The notes under the pieces were generated by a model. It was not told the origin of the DNA and did no database searches. It saw nothing but the letters and a program-made list of their open reading frames with translations. The translations under genes were made by a program, and so were the position numbers. Shown here one piece after another: positions 10,991-22,264 of a stretch of DNA of 64,000 nucleotides. The stretch covers positions 7,498,016-7,562,015 of the forward strand of contig NC_080070.1 in the NCBI RefSeq assembly GCF_949987535.1. The letters are read 5' to 3'. Source of the DNA: Balaenoptera acutorostrata (taxonomy: Eukaryota > Chordata > Mammalia > Artiodactyla > Balaenopteridae). Position 1 is the stretch's first letter; each line of letters starts with the position of its first letter.

Positions 10991-11649
10991 TCTCCCTCAA
11001 AGATGTTACTGCAGGTGTCAAAGGCATGTAATCTAATGATTGGCATGTGTCATGCACACTCAGTAAAAGTTCACTTAAATTCATTAATTAATAACCATCA
11101 AGTTTGATTCTCAAGAGTTATAATTTTGATAACTGACCAACATTGCATCTGTGCCCTCTTTTCCTTTCTTGTCATCGAAAGCATTTGTATTTTCCTGGAC
11201 TTATGCTAATGATACCTTCTTTTCTTTTTAAGCTACTTAGTGGGATATAGCCAGTTATGTTTACATGTAGAGAAAGAAGTCCTGAATCGGCCAGGTGGCC
11301 CACACCCAGTTTAATTTTCCGTTGTCACATCTTTTCCTATATGGTTTCTTCCATTGCTTTTAAGTTTAAAGTCCTTCCTGTTGATAATTCAGTTAAATAT
11401 TCCCCTATGTTTTCTTCTAGGTTTTGCTCTTATTTTTCATTTAACTCTTTAATCAATTTTATTTCAGTGTGAGTGATGAAAGACCAGCTTCTCATCTTCC
11501 TTGCCTGGCTCTTCCCTCTTATCTTAATTAAGATTTCTAATTTCTATGGTATTTCTTGGCTTTAAAACCCCGGCAGGGAGTGTTAAAAAAAAGTTAAATT
11601 TTACTATGTTGTAGGTTATTTTCTGAGGACAAACTGCACTCTTTCAAGA
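10991..11649. other. single-copy DNA, no gene recognised
   Basis: AT-rich. A 71-residue open frame at 11,257-11,472 on the + strand has no domain that I recognise. Confidence 0.4.
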
Positions 11650-11745
11650 ACTAACATGCTAGATGACTTTCGGTCATTGTTTTCACCTCTCTGGGCCTCA
11701 GAATCTTCTGTAAAATGAGGGACTTGGACTGGATCTGCTTTTCCC
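11650..11745 (+). repeat. MIR fragment, plus
   Basis: 'ttcacctctctgggcctcag' followed by 'cttctgtaaaatgagggact' is the diagnostic MIR core in forward orientation. Confidence 0.65.
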
Positions 11746-12039
11746 CCGAGTATTCTGAGGAGTACAATCTTGTTGGGCTAAATGAGAAAGGAATCCTGTA
11801 GACAGTTATGTTCAGGAAGTTCTGTGTTATATAGAGTGTGAAAGGGCTTTTTCTTTTATCTTACCTTTAATATTATTATTTATTCAGAAGCGTTTATTGA
11901 GTGACTCATGATCACAAGAGGTAGGGCCCCTAAGCCCAGACACAATCTCTGCAGTGGAATTCATACTGTGCAGAAGACAGACTTGAGCAAACCCTGGTCA
12001 GTTACAGAGAAGTTGCAAAGGGGTGTCAGGAACGCATGG

Positions 12040-12560
12040 CAGGGGGAGCCCACAAAGAGTGCTGAGAGTTGAAGGGTGAGCAGGAGCTGCCCAGGGTAAG
12101 GGTGGGGAGTGGCAGAGAAAAAAGCACATGTTCCTAACTGACAGTGTGTGGAACTTCCGAGAAACTGGTGAGAATCCAGCCTGAAGCCAGATCACTATGG
12201 ACCTCTGAAGCCTTTTGGGGAGATTTGGGACTTTATCCCAGGGGAGCAAAAAGCTACTGAAGATTTTAATTAGGGGTGTGATGTTTCCATTTTGCAGAGA
12301 TCCATTCTTCTGGCTGCTTTGGAGAGAATAGGTTAATGGAGACAGAACCGTTAGGGGTCTGCAGTGTTTTAGAGAGGAGATGCTGGTGATGTTGGATGAT
12401 GGCAGTGAAAACGGGGCCAAAGTGGGCAGATTGGAGAAAAAAATTGGAGATGTCATTGAAAGAAATCAGGGAAAGAGAGGAGTCAGAAGTGATACCCAGG
12501 TTTCTGGTTTGTGCCATTGAGGGATACTGGTACTAGTGCCTGGAATGCGGAGCGAGTGAT
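12040..12560 (-). repeat. L2 LINE fragment, minus
   Basis: Read in reverse this matches the L2 ORF end. On the + strand: 'tttgggactttatcccaggg', 'gcaaaaagctactgaagatt', 'tctggctgctttggagagaa', and 'agtgatacccaggtttctgg'. These follow the well-known L2 order. Long open frames on the minus strand here (for example 11,998-12,456) are remnants of L2 coding sequence or chance, not a functional gene. Confidence 0.75.
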
Positions 12561-13278
12561 ATTGACGTGGAGAGTATTTATGAGGTGAGGGTGACAGGGA
12601 CGTGTGGAGACCAGTGAGCTCCGTTTGGGAGCTGATATCTCAAACCCCTAAAATCAACAGTATGAAGCATCTGTCATAATCCATAACCCGTAATCCATTT
12701 CTTCTTGGTAGAACATCTCTTGGGGCCAGGGTTCCATGGAACACACTTTGATAAATGCTGGACTAGCTACTCTCAGAGGTCCCTGCCAGCTCACATGTGA
12801 TCTTTTCCCGTAATGCTTATTATAACCAGAAAGTAAATTGCATCGCCTGATGTTTTAAATAAACCTGTAAATTCAAGCGTAAGATACAGAAGGTGCACAA
12901 CGGATGCATTTATACACGATGAGCACACGCATGTGAACACCGCCTAGAACAACACAGAACACATCGCAGAAGCCTCCCGCGTGGTCTGATGTTTGAGTCT
13001 GTGAATCAAACACTGGGCGGTCCCAGGCTGCGGGGGCATGCTGCTCAGCGGAGCCATCGCTTCTGTCTGTCCTCTGGGATAGCCTCCTCCTCAGAACTCA
13101 GGGGTACAGGGGGGCCTCCACGTTGGCTCGCCCGTGGCTCTGCACCCTGAGCGCACCACCCGTTAGCACTTGGCCTCTTCCCTTGAAAAGCGTATTAGTG
13201 ACCAGTTAATCAAGTCAAGGGCCTTCATTCCAGAGTTGGCCTCACCTGCCAAGTAACCTTCGCATGAACATCTCAGGA
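12561..13278. other. single-copy DNA with possible DNA-transposon end
   Basis: Near 12,715-12,765 'ccagggttccatggaacaca' with 'gataaatgctgg' resembles an end of old non-autonomous DNA transposons. This is weak. The rest is unassigned. Confidence 0.35.
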
Positions 13279-13295
13279 AGAAAGGAAAGGTTCTT

Positions 13296-13613
13296 TTTTT
13301 TTTTTTTTTTTTAATTTTTATTTATTATTTATTTATTATGTTTATTTTTTTGGCTGTGTTGGGTCTTCGTTTCTGTGCGAGGGCTTTCTCCAGTTGCGGC
13401 GAGTGGGGGCCACTCTTCATCGCGGTGCGCGGGCCTCTCACTATCGCGGCCTCTCTTGTTGTGGAGCAGAGGCTCCAGACGCGCAGGCTCAGTAGTTGTG
13501 GCTCACGGGCCCAGTTGCTCCGCGGCATGTGGGATCTTCCCAGACCAGGGCTCGAACCCGTGTCCCCTGCATTGGCAGGCAGATTCTCAACCACTGAGCC
13601 ACCAGGGAAGCCC
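13296..13613 (-). mobile_element. CHR SINE, minus
   Basis: A full-length CHR SINE of the 'ctatcgcggcctctcttg' subtype with a long T run (tail) at its left end. Perfect 17-bp target duplications AGAAAGGAAAGGTTCTT flank it at 13,279-13,295 and 13,614-13,630, the cleanest in the window. This implies a comparatively recent insertion. Confidence 0.96.
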
Positions 13614-14039
13614 AGAAAGGAAAGGTTCTTATCCATTTGCCAAACAACCTCTGGCAGCTGATGATTCCCTAGGTTAACAGTGGCACAGCGTGGGGATCAA
13701 TCAATATTTACAGGTTAATGAGTACGTGAATATCAACCAATGCTTCCTGCCCAGGGAAGAGGCTGCAGACGCCAATGCCTCCAAGAAAGCAGAAGTTCAG
13801 CATCACACCATGAATGAATGAGTGAATGAATGAATGACTTCATTTTCTGGGCTGAAATGCTCCTCCGTACCCCTTTCTACGGCTGCTTCTCCTAACTGCT
13901 GGCCCTAATTTCAATGCCGCGCCCTCGGAGAAGCTATACCCGACCCCCAGACTAGGTCAGGCCGTTCTACCTCTTCCTAACATGCAGCACCACTGCTGTT
14001 GGCGACGGAAAGGCCTCCGGCCTGCGAGGAGGCTGAATG

Positions 14040-14285
14040 AGGCAGCCTCAGAGGATAGCCACCCAACTCAGACTTGCCGGGTTCAAGTCTCTGCTCCATT
14101 TACTACTTACAAGCTTTGTGACCTTGGGTAAATTTCTTAACTTCTCTGTGCAGCACGTTACCAGCTGGATGAGGATCATCGCAGCACGCACGTCAGAGCC
14201 CCCACGTGAAGATTAGAGAGAATAGCCTCGCGAAGTGGTTAGTGCAGTAAGGTGCTCAGAAAACACGTGCTGAGTGATGAACGCT
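14040..14285 (+). repeat. MIR SINE, plus
   Basis: 'gccgggttcaagtctctgct', 'acttacaagctttgtgacct', 'tgggtaaatttcttaacttc' and a late 'aggtgctcagaaaacacgtg' cover almost the whole MIR consensus in order. Confidence 0.8.
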
Positions 14286-15659
14286 GAGTACATCTTATGG
14301 GGCTGTTCTGACTGAGGGGTGGTGGAAGGTTCTATGAGTCTGGGTGTCCGAGGAGGGAGGTGGAAAAGCCAGCAGGTGGGTGGGGAGAGTGGTGGCAACA
14401 AAGGCGAGGCTGGGGTTTTAATAAATGTTTCCTTTTAAGACAGGGCCTGACTTGCCTTTACCCTATTAATGCTTCTTAGCATTTGCCCAAATTAGAATGA
14501 ACCTGGCCTTGGTGATAAGAAGCCATTGTTTTAATAGAAATGACACAGCGGTCTGTCTCTTCTGCTGGCTTCTGTCATGGGAACTTGTGGTAGGGTCAAC
14601 TCAGTTGAGCAGATTTGGCTCCTGGCGGCTACCCGGCTAACCCCATCTGATAACCTAGTGACCAAAGGAGAGGAAAGGGTGGGGCTGGCCTCAGAGTATT
14701 TACACGTGATTCCTACGAATGTGCATAGTAAGGGAAATAATCATGGATCGTAGCACTGGAAAGTTCTTCCCAATTCCCTTTTGAAATTTACATGTTTATG
14801 GCTTGGTCTCACTCAACGTGAAAATCTTTTTACATTTTGGGGAGGTGGAAGCAGGAAGGCACTTTGGAACAAATACATTTGGTCATTTATTTTCTGGCCT
14901 AGTTAAGATGCGGTTTTTGAAGACAGCGGGGATCTGTCAGCTCTATGATCTGGCAGTTTTCTAGATCACTTCCAGCCCTGTAATTCTATGATCTAATAGA
15001 ATTTATAACATTATGTATTCCAGTAGTGACTTGCAAAGATTGCTTTGAAGGGATTACAGATGGTTCTGTTAAGTATATACTTTTAGAAGAATATAATGCA
15101 ATTTGCTTCCTAGCCCAAAGCCCCAAAAATAATTAGGTAGGAGTTCAGACAAGTGTTGAGGCAGTTGTTTCTGGTGAATCCAAATGTTTTTTTAAAAATC
15201 AATTTCATTTATCATCAGAGGAGGGCTTGCATTTCAGAATTCTTATGGTTTGTTGAATAGGAAAGCAAAACGACCACGCTAGCATTACAAAAGTCAGCAA
15301 TGAGAGAAATCAGTGCAACATTCCAAACGCAAATTAAGTATAACAGAGTGAGGAGAAGGAATTTCAGAATGTGAGGAGACTCAAGTGTCTGCCTTTGGGG
15401 ATTCTTACTTGGTCACATTGGCGACTTTAACACATCTCCCATCTGACTACATCTGTAGCCCCTCATGCCTTGGAATTGCCCCGGCCCATCTGGTTTTCTT
15501 TCGTGGGATCCGGGGGAGACTTTCCCACTGAAGTGTGGGTCAGAGTTTAGGCTCGGTCTGTGCAGAGTGGGGTGGGGATGGTCCAGAGGGAAGAGAGGAC
15601 AGTGGGGGCCACACTATGGAGGGCCTTCCTATAGGCAAGAGGGAACCATTTGGAAGTTT
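14286..15659. other. single-copy DNA, no gene recognised
   Basis: At 14,935-15,000 'cttccagccctgtaattcta' resembles a MIR/L2 tail. No exon can be supported in the rest. Confidence 0.4.
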
Positions 15660-15790
15660 TATCTTTAATAAATTTTTATAATAAGAGAATATACCTTTAA
15701 TGTAGAAAAATCAGAAAAAAAGCCCAGAAAGGTATAAAGAAGGAGATAAACATCACTCATAATCTTGTCTTTCAGAGCCATTGTGATTTT
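15660..15790 (-). repeat. old L1M/HAL1-like 3' UTR fragment, minus
   Basis: 'tgtagaaaaatcagaaaaaa', 'aggtataaagaaggagataa' and 'catcactcataatcttgtct' are in the order of the old L1 3' UTR also seen at 7,480 and 62,520. Confidence 0.5.
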
Positions 15791-16109
15791 CTTTCTTTCT
15801 TTTTTTTTTTTTGTTGGAGAGAAGCGTTATCAAAGTGCTATTTTTAGGAAAATTAACATGACAGGCAGTCTAGGATGTACTGGGAAAGAACTAAGTCAGG
15901 GAGACTATTTAGGAAGCTAATTAATGGGTCTCTGGACAAAACGGTGGTGATAGCTGTGACCAAAGGAAGAAGGGGTAGATTTGAGGCCGTCGGAAGTGAG
16001 TGATCCGTAAGTCTGGATGAATTAAGATGTGGGGAGCGAGAATTGAGATGGAGGAGTTAAAGGTGGCGTGGAAAGTTCCACTGGATGAACATTATCCATT
16101 CATTCATTT

Positions 16110-16178
16110 AACAGAAATGTATCAAGTACCTCCATTAAATCATCATCCATTCATTCAACAGAAATGTATCAAGTACCT
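16110..16178. repeat. 47-bp-period tandem duplication in L2 end
   Basis: The 22-base string beginning AACAGAAATGTATCAAGTAC occurs at 16,110 and again at 16,157 without mismatch, preceded in both copies by a 'ccattcattca' run. It is a recent local duplication inside an ancient L2. Confidence 0.85.
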
Positions 16179-16384
16179 ACTACTATTATGGAACTTACAG
16201 TCTAACGGTGGGAGGACAGACAAAAAAGTAAAATAAATAACTACAAGACATAGCATGTTAGGTGGTAGTAAGTGTTACGGGGAAAAATGAAGCAAGGAGG
16301 CAGCTAGGGTGTGTGGCAGGTGCAGTTGTAAGCAGGGTAGTTAGGGAAGATATCACAGAGGGAGGATTTGTAAATAAACACCTG

Positions 16385-16708
16385 GGGATTCCCTGGTGGC
16401 GCAGTGGTTAAGAATCCGCCTGCCAATGCAGGGGACACGGGTTCGAGCCCTGGTCCGGGAAGATCCCACGTGCCGCGGAGCAACTAAGCCCGTGCGCCAC
16501 AACTACTGAGCCCGCGTGCCACAACTACTGAAGCCCGCGCACCTAGAGCCCGAGCTTCACAACAAGAGAAGCCACCGCAATGAGAAGCCCGCTCACCGCA
16601 ACGAAGAGTAGCCTCCGCTTGCCACAACTAGAGAAAGCCTGCACGCAGCAATGAAGACCCAATGCAGCCAAAAATAAATAATAAATTAAAAAACAAAACA
16701 AAACAAAA
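16385..16708 (+). mobile_element. CHR SINE, plus
   Basis: A long-form CHR SINE: tRNA-like head 'attccctggtggcgcagtgg', B box 'gggttcgagccctgg', body with repeated 'cacaactactgaagcccgcg', and tail of 'aaaataaataataaatt' and AC-rich A tract. Target duplication AAACACCTG lies at 16,376-16,384 and 16,709-16,717. It splits an L2. Confidence 0.93.
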
Positions 16709-16900
16709 AAACACCTGAAGGGCATGAGAAAATGAGCCATCTGGTTACCTGGACGTGGAAGTGTGCTTCTCTAAAAAGCAGGGAGTGATGGGGAAAGGAC
16801 CATCAGGGGCTTCCAGCAGAAGAACGACTCTGACTCTGGCTGTTATGTTAGGAGTAGACTCAAGAGCGACAAAAGTAAGAAGCCAGGAGAAATAGGGAGG

Positions 16901-17330
16901 TGTATTCAATGTACCCACTTGCTGGGACCGCTGGAACGAATTACCACCGACTGGTGGCTTATAAGAACGGAAGTGTCTTCTCTGCAGCTCTGGAGGCCAG
17001 AAGTCTGCAATCAGGGTGTCGGCAGGGTTGGTTCCTTTTGGAGGCTCTGAGGGAGGATCCGTCTCATGTCTGTCTCCTGGCAGCTGCCAGCAGCCCTTGG
17101 TGTTCCTTGGTTTGTAGGCACATTGCCGCAGTCTATGCCTCCATCCTCACGTTACCTCTCCTCTCGTATAAGGATACTTGTCACTGGATTTAGGGCTCAT
17201 CCTAGTCCAGGAAGATCTCATCTTGAGCTTCTTAATTACATCGCTAAACACCCTTTCCCCAAATAAGTCACATCTCACAGGAGACGTCATTCCGGACCAC
17301 CATTTGGCCACTACAGGAGGTCAGGAGGAG
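16901..17330 (-). repeat. MaLR/MLT1-like LTR, minus
   Basis: 'agctctggaggccagaagtc', 'cctctcgtataaggatactt', 'gtcactggatttagggctca' and 'ccccaaataagtcacatctc' match the reversed MLT1-type LTR order. Subfamily uncertain. Confidence 0.6.
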
Positions 17331-18217
17331 GAGGGGGATTTTGGAGAAAGGTGATATGTTGACACAGTCAGGACCTAGGAAGACTCAGTGATTCTCCCAG
17401 TTTCACAGGCAAGTGCTGCCTCATTCTCCCCCAAATCTATATACATCTCCTTAGCTTCCCTCAGCAATGCAGTGTTGAATACAACTTGACAAAAAAAAAG
17501 CCAAGGTCATAATCTCGAACCATAGTTCAACCACTTCATTTTCTCAAGAAGCCTTGGCTCTGCAGGTGCCTTCTCATCTTGTGATCTGCCCTGATAAAGG
17601 ACTGATCCTGGAGAACGCTTCATGTCCCCGTCACCTTTATTCTAATGAGTGAAGGGATGAACAGCCAGTTTCAGTCTGACTTCTGGCCAGTGTTGAAATT
17701 CAGAAGCGATTCTAATAGTTCAAGTCAGTAGTTCTTATCCTTTTGTTGAGGAGTCAAGCATGCCCTTCAGAAACAGTAGACAATTACGGGTCTCCCTCCC
17801 CATGAAACTATGCTTATTCTCATGATACACAGTTCCCAGGGATTCACGGGTGGAGAGCCGACCGACCCCTGAGGAGGTGGCCCAAAGAGTCCCCAAAGAT
17901 GTGGCCATATTTTTCTCACGAGAACTGGATGGTACCTCAAACCTTCAGCCCAGGAAACCGCCCAGCTCACTTCATCTCATATGGCATGACCAACCAGATT
18001 TGGGCTGGAAGTGTTCAAGGGTACCAGGCTGCCAGAGAGCTTAGAGCAGGGAAGACTCCGAGCCTAAGGGTCTGGTCAGGAGATAGTAGGTACCATGCCG
18101 GGGAGAGGCTGTGAGGTAAGGCTGTTGGCTCTGGGGAAGGAAAAGAAGGTTGAAGCCAACACACATTTGGGAAGTGCACTGGTGATGGGCTGCGTGCAGA
18201 CGGCAAAGGAAAGAGGA
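17331..18217. other. single-copy DNA, no gene recognised
   Basis: Near 17,730-17,880 the text ('cagtagttcttatccttttg') weakly resembles an end of an old non-autonomous DNA transposon. Overlapping short open frames at 17,767-18,114 are not supported. Confidence 0.35.
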
Positions 18218-18347
18218 TTTTGTTTGGTTGGTTGGTTCTGGCCGCACCACATGGCTTGGGGGATCTTAGTTCCCTGACCAGGGATCGAACCCGGGTCCAC
18301 AGCAGTGAAAGCCCAAGTCTTAACCACTGGACTGCCAGGGAGTTCCC
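18218..18347 (-). mobile_element. CHR-1-like short SINE, minus
   Basis: 'ctggccgcaccacatggctt', 'gatcttagttccctgaccag' and 'ggatcgaacccgggtccaca' with 'ccactggactgccagggagt' is the short CHR-1 form reversed. The tail is a (TTGG)-like T-rich run. Flanking AGGAT copies may be the target duplication. Confidence 0.8.
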
Positions 18348-18462
18348 AGGATACAGGAGTTTAAAAGGACCCCAGCTTGCAAGCCTACAGACAAGGGAGA
18401 GAGGCATGATGACCTCAAGTCAAGGAGGCTATTTTGATGACAAGTTCAATTTGTAGCATTTA

Positions 18463-18466
18463 CTTA

Positions 18467-18542
<76 letters not shown>

Positions 18543-18601
18543 ACCACGCAGGATCTTAGTTCCCCAACCAGTCCTAACCACTGGACCACCAGGGAATTCC
18601 C
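18463..18601 (-). mobile_element. truncated CHR SINE with microsatellite tail, minus
   Basis: Only the tRNA-like end of the SINE remains (about 18,542-18,601: 'aggatcttagttccccaacc', 'ccactggaccaccagggaat'). Its tail is a GATA/GACA microsatellite. A 17-bp duplication with one mismatch (tcaatttgtagcattta at 18,446; tcaatttgtagctttta at 18,602) brackets SINE plus microsatellite, so the repeat grew inside the inserted unit. Confidence 0.88.
18467..18540. repeat. (TCTG)6(TCTA)12 microsatellite
   Basis: Six TCTG units (18,467-18,490) are followed by twelve and a half TCTA units (18,491-18,540). On the other strand these are GACA and GATA repeats, the Bkm-type simple repeat. A long uninterrupted array predicts length polymorphism. 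Confidence 0.98.
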
Positions 18602-18618
18602 TCAATTTGTAGCTTTTA

Positions 18619-18980
18619 GACTCTTCAGAAAGTCCATACTCAGTTTGGAAACTTTTAACTCTAATCGCTGAACTTGTGGACATGATAGCACTGGTTGATA
18701 TAACATTCATGAGTGTTTCGGACTTTGCTGTCATAGGAAATGTGGACTTGAATTGCTGTTGGCTTTAAGGTACAGCTTACCTTTTCTCTGTGACATCCAA
18801 TTTCATTTGTCATAGGACCTGTATTATATTGTATATAATTGTGTAATGAAAGTGTCCTAAACTTAAAACTGCTTTTATATGGCAGTTACACATAGTTTCT
18901 ACGGAACCCCCAACCGAATTCCTAAAAGTGCAAAAGTCATAGAGCATGATGTGAAGATCTTGTATTGTGAAAATTTCAGA
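18619..18980. other. single-copy DNA, no gene recognised
   Basis: AT-rich sequence with no recognised repeat or exon. Confidence 0.4.
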
Positions 18981-19215
18981 TTGTGTATGTAGGATGCAAG
19001 CCAGCCTCCCTCTGAGACTCTGGGTAGAATCCGTCCTTGCCTCTTCCAGCTTCTGGTGGTGGCCGGCCGCCCTTGGCATTCCTTGGCACGTGGACGCCTC
19101 ACTCCCTCTCCTTCCTCCAGTCTCCGCCTTTACGGCCACATGGCCTTCCCTTGTGTGTCTGTCTTCACATGGGCTTCTTCCTCTTCTCGTAAGGACGCCA
19201 TCCTATAGGCTTAAA
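18981..19215 (-). repeat. MaLR/MLT1-like LTR fragment, minus
   Basis: 'ctcttccagcttctggtggt', 'ggcattccttggcacgtgga', 'cacatggccttcccttgtgt' and 'tctcgtaaggacgcc' follow the order of a common mammalian LTR repeat (compare 16,901). It carries no coding sequence. Confidence 0.5.
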
Positions 19216-20130
19216 ACCTCATAAATTGAGTGAATATGTGTAAGTGTGTGTGTGTGAGTGTGTGTTTTGTGTATATGTGTATGTGTGTTTGCATCAGTGT
19301 GTTAGTGCGTGCTGAGTGTGTAGGTGAGGTCGAGGTTTAGGTGTCATGCTGTCAGTTGACTGTCTTGAGATATCACAGATGCTCCTTGTTAAGGGATGCC
19401 TTGGAACCTAAAGCCTGTAAATTTGGATATTATGGCAAATTAGATGGCAGTGATTTAAGTGGTTTTCTTCTTTTTTAGTGACTAGTGGAACTCAGGAATC
19501 CCCCACTGCCCCCTCCTGCCGACATACCCACTGGACATAGACATTTGGCTATAAAATTTGAGCGTAGAAAGAAGAACAGAGAAAGCTAGAGAAATTCTAG
19601 GCTCTCACTGCCATCTGGGGCTAGATGAAGGAAGGAAAGACTTCTTAAATAGAGGGGAGGGAGGGGGAAGAGATGAGAGAGAGACAGACAGACAGATAGA
19701 AGCAGAAAGCAAATAGGCCAGTGTCCCCAGGGCCTGACATCAAAAGCAGAGTTGGGTGGATTAAAAGATTGTCTTTTAAATAAAGGTCTGGGATAAGAGT
19801 AGATTTAGCATAAAGACTGTTATGGGAAAAGTTCAGAACTAGTAGAAAAGGTTCAGTTGTGTATTGTAGAGTTAATTTCAAATTTTGTCCAAAAGGCATG
19901 TCATCTTAAACTCAGCACTTCCAGTAGTTTTACACATATCTGTATAGACAGGAATGTACTTGCTATCAGACTGTGTGCAGCCATGGCGTCACTGAGCACC
20001 GATGATGTGTCATCATCAGTGAAAATTTCGGGTTTTCTCTCTAATGAGAACAACGATGGTGTTGGTCAGGTCAGATTCACCAGATTAATAAGGAGAAAGG
20101 TGTGTTTTTAGAAATCAGAGCACTCATATT
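19216..20130. other. single-copy DNA with TG-rich stretch
   Basis: An imperfect TG-rich tract spans about 19,236-19,330 (gtgtgtgtgtgagtgtgtgt and related). No gene or classified repeat is seen in the remainder. Confidence 0.45.
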
Positions 20131-20141
20131 AAGACTTGAAT

Positions 20142-20460
20142 AGGACTTCCCTGGTGGCACAGTAGTTAAGAATCCGCCTGCCAATGAAGGAGACACGGGT
20201 TTGAGCGCTGGTCTGGGAAGATCCCGCATGCCGTGGAGCAACTAAGCCCATACGCCACAACTACTGAGCCTGCCTGCCACAACTACTGAAGCCCGTGCAC
20301 CTAGAGCTGGTGCTCTGCAATAAGAGAAGCCACCGCAATGGGAAGCCCGCGCACCGCAACGAAGAGTAGACCCCGCTCGCCGCAGCTTTAGAAAGCCTGC
20401 GCGCAACAACGAAGACCCAATGCAGCCATCCATAAACAAACAAACAACTAAATAATCCGC
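20142..20460 (+). mobile_element. CHR SINE, first unit of a dimer, plus
   Basis: A complete CHR SINE with head 'acttccctggtggcacagta', body and 'cataaacaaacaaacaacta' tail. It is followed at 20,466 by a 19-base A run and then by a second, headless CHR unit. The left flank AAGACTTGAAT (20,131-20,141) has its partner only after the second unit (AAGACTTGGAT, 20,784-20,794), so the two units share one target duplication. Confidence 0.9.
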
Positions 20461-20484
20461 CTACTAAAAAAAAAAAAAAAAAAA

Positions 20485-20783
20485 AGAATCCGCCTCCTGG
20501 TGCAGGGAACATGGGTTCAAGCCCTGGTCCGGGAAGATCCTATATGCCACGGAGCAACTAAACCTGCGCTACAACTACTGATCCTGCGCTCTAGAGCCCG
20601 CGAGCCACAACTACTGAAGCCCGCGCCCCTAGAGCCCGTGCTCCGCAACAAGCGAAGCCACCGCAGAGAAGCCCGCGCTCCGCAACGAAGAGTAGCCCCC
20701 GCTAGCGGCCACTAGAGAAAGCCCGTGCGCAGCGACGAAGACCCAACACAGCCAAAAATAAATAAATAAATAAATTTTAAAAA
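20485..20783 (+). mobile_element. CHR SINE, second headless unit, plus
   Basis: It begins at 'aagaatccgcctcctggtgc', lacking about 25 bases of the tRNA-like head including the A-box region. It keeps the B-box area 'gggttcaagccctggtccgg', body and aaataaataaata tail. It directly follows the A tract of the first unit. The missing A box would leave it without its own promoter. Confidence 0.88.
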
Positions 20784-20794
20784 AAGACTTGGAT

Positions 20795-22264
20795 GTTAGA
20801 TGCTGTAGTCTTGGGAAACTAATCACTATTCACTTACCTCTTTACCTAATAAACTGGTAAGATGAAAGTACATTCCTAGAAGCGGAATGAAAGCAAAACC
20901 TATAAAAATTGCTTTAGAGATACAGCTAGATAGGTATGGAGATTTGAGGTTGAAGTAGAACTTCACCAAATCCTAAGACTCCAGGAACTACAGTATCTAT
21001 AGCAGGACTAGGATGTGAAACAGTGAAACACCCAATTACCGTCAGGGTTTCTGGATAAATTTAGATACGTTTCCTTTTGTAGTTGGCATTTCTGGTTGTG
21101 TTGGCATTTTCTGAGTCAGATTTAGTAAGTGCGTAAGCCTTTTGTGGACAAAGGAGAATTTTTAAAATATAACCAATCTTATTAATATGTTAATTCAGCA
21201 GTGGAAATGTATTGAGTACTTACTACATGCTGTACACGATTCGTGTATATACATGCATTCTCAGTATATGTGATTTTTAGATGCTTGCTTTTTTAATTAT
21301 AATTTTCTCACATTCAAAGACAGTGCTTTTTTGTTGTGCTTTGTTTTACAGAAAGCCTATCTGATTTTATAGTGGAAGAATTCATTTAGCAGAGATTCAC
21401 TTTAAGGAAACTTAAAAAAATTCTCCCCTGTGTTGGGTGAGAGACCTCTACACTAAGAAGGGGATATTAGATGCACCTGAGCAGCAAAAATCCTGGCTTG
21501 AAAGCAAAGAGTTTTGCTTGGTATCTGGTATATGGGTTTAAATCACCAAATGGTAGAATGTTTTTACGAGATTCTTTCTTAAAGAGAGAAACCATCTCCT
21601 AAGAAATCTCTGCAAGGGCAGACACTGTTTTAACCATCTTTGTATCACCGACCTGCCCAGCTCAGAGCTTAGCATATAAAACATGCTCAAAACATATTTT
21701 TTGCCGGAATGTTTGATCTAGGTACCCAAACCTGCAAGTGCCATTTCTTTACCTACGATAGTCAATGGTGACTTTTTTCAAACGACATTTTCCCTGCTCT
21801 CGGTGATAATTAATGCTCAGTTCAGGTTACATGGTTTGGATGAAGAAATCTGAACAATAGCTAGACAAAGCCTGTTAAATCTTAGGCAGGCTTCTCCATC
21901 TACTAATGTGGTTTAGAATTATACATTAGGAGCATTGTATACCAGGAGAATATTGATTGCTTTTCAGATAATGCAATTTACAGTTAATATGATGGTTAGG
22001 CTGGTCCAGGGAAATATTTGTTTTGTTCAATAATGTTAGACAGAAAACATACACTTTAATAAATACTGCATGAGAACAATCCTTTGGGGTGAACTTCAAG
22101 GAAATAAACATAGTACCATATGGCTACACATCAGTGGATTTTCACATTTCTAAAATCTGGAGAGATGTGTTCTCAGTAATTCTTTGCTTTACAAATAGAT
22201 TCTTTTGAATTGTTCTTGTTCTAATATCAGAAACCATTGGCTGGCATTTTGTATGTAACCTTTA
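20795..22264. other. single-copy DNA with two small ancient repeat ends
   Basis: At 21,195-21,270 'attgagtacttactacatgc' resembles a reversed L2/MIR end. At 21,610-21,715 'gcaagggcagacactgtttt' with 'cagagcttagcatataaaac' is an L2/MIR3-type 3' end on the + strand. No exon is recognised. Confidence 0.45.

Larger units (their letters stand above)
15835..16900 (-). repeat. L2 LINE, minus, split by a CHR SINE
   Basis: Reversed L2 order: the 3' terminal 'attcattcaacagaaatgta' region, 'acttacagtctaacggtggg', 'gttaggtggtagtaagtgtt', and after the SINE 'actctggctgttatgttagg' with 'agaagccaggagaaataggg'. The block at 15,835-16,060 carries another part of L2 in the same orientation ('tttaggaagctaattaatgg', 'gatagctgtgaccaaaggaa'). 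The segments may be more than one L2 copy. Confidence 0.7.

Noticed and set aside
11998..12456. 152-residue minus-strand frame
   Set aside because: It overlaps an L2 fragment and has no start or domain context. Treated as L2 remnant or chance.
16385..16708. tRNA-like promoter boxes suggesting a tRNA gene
   Set aside because: The A and B boxes belong to a tRNA-derived SINE. No cloverleaf with intact acceptor stem is apparent.
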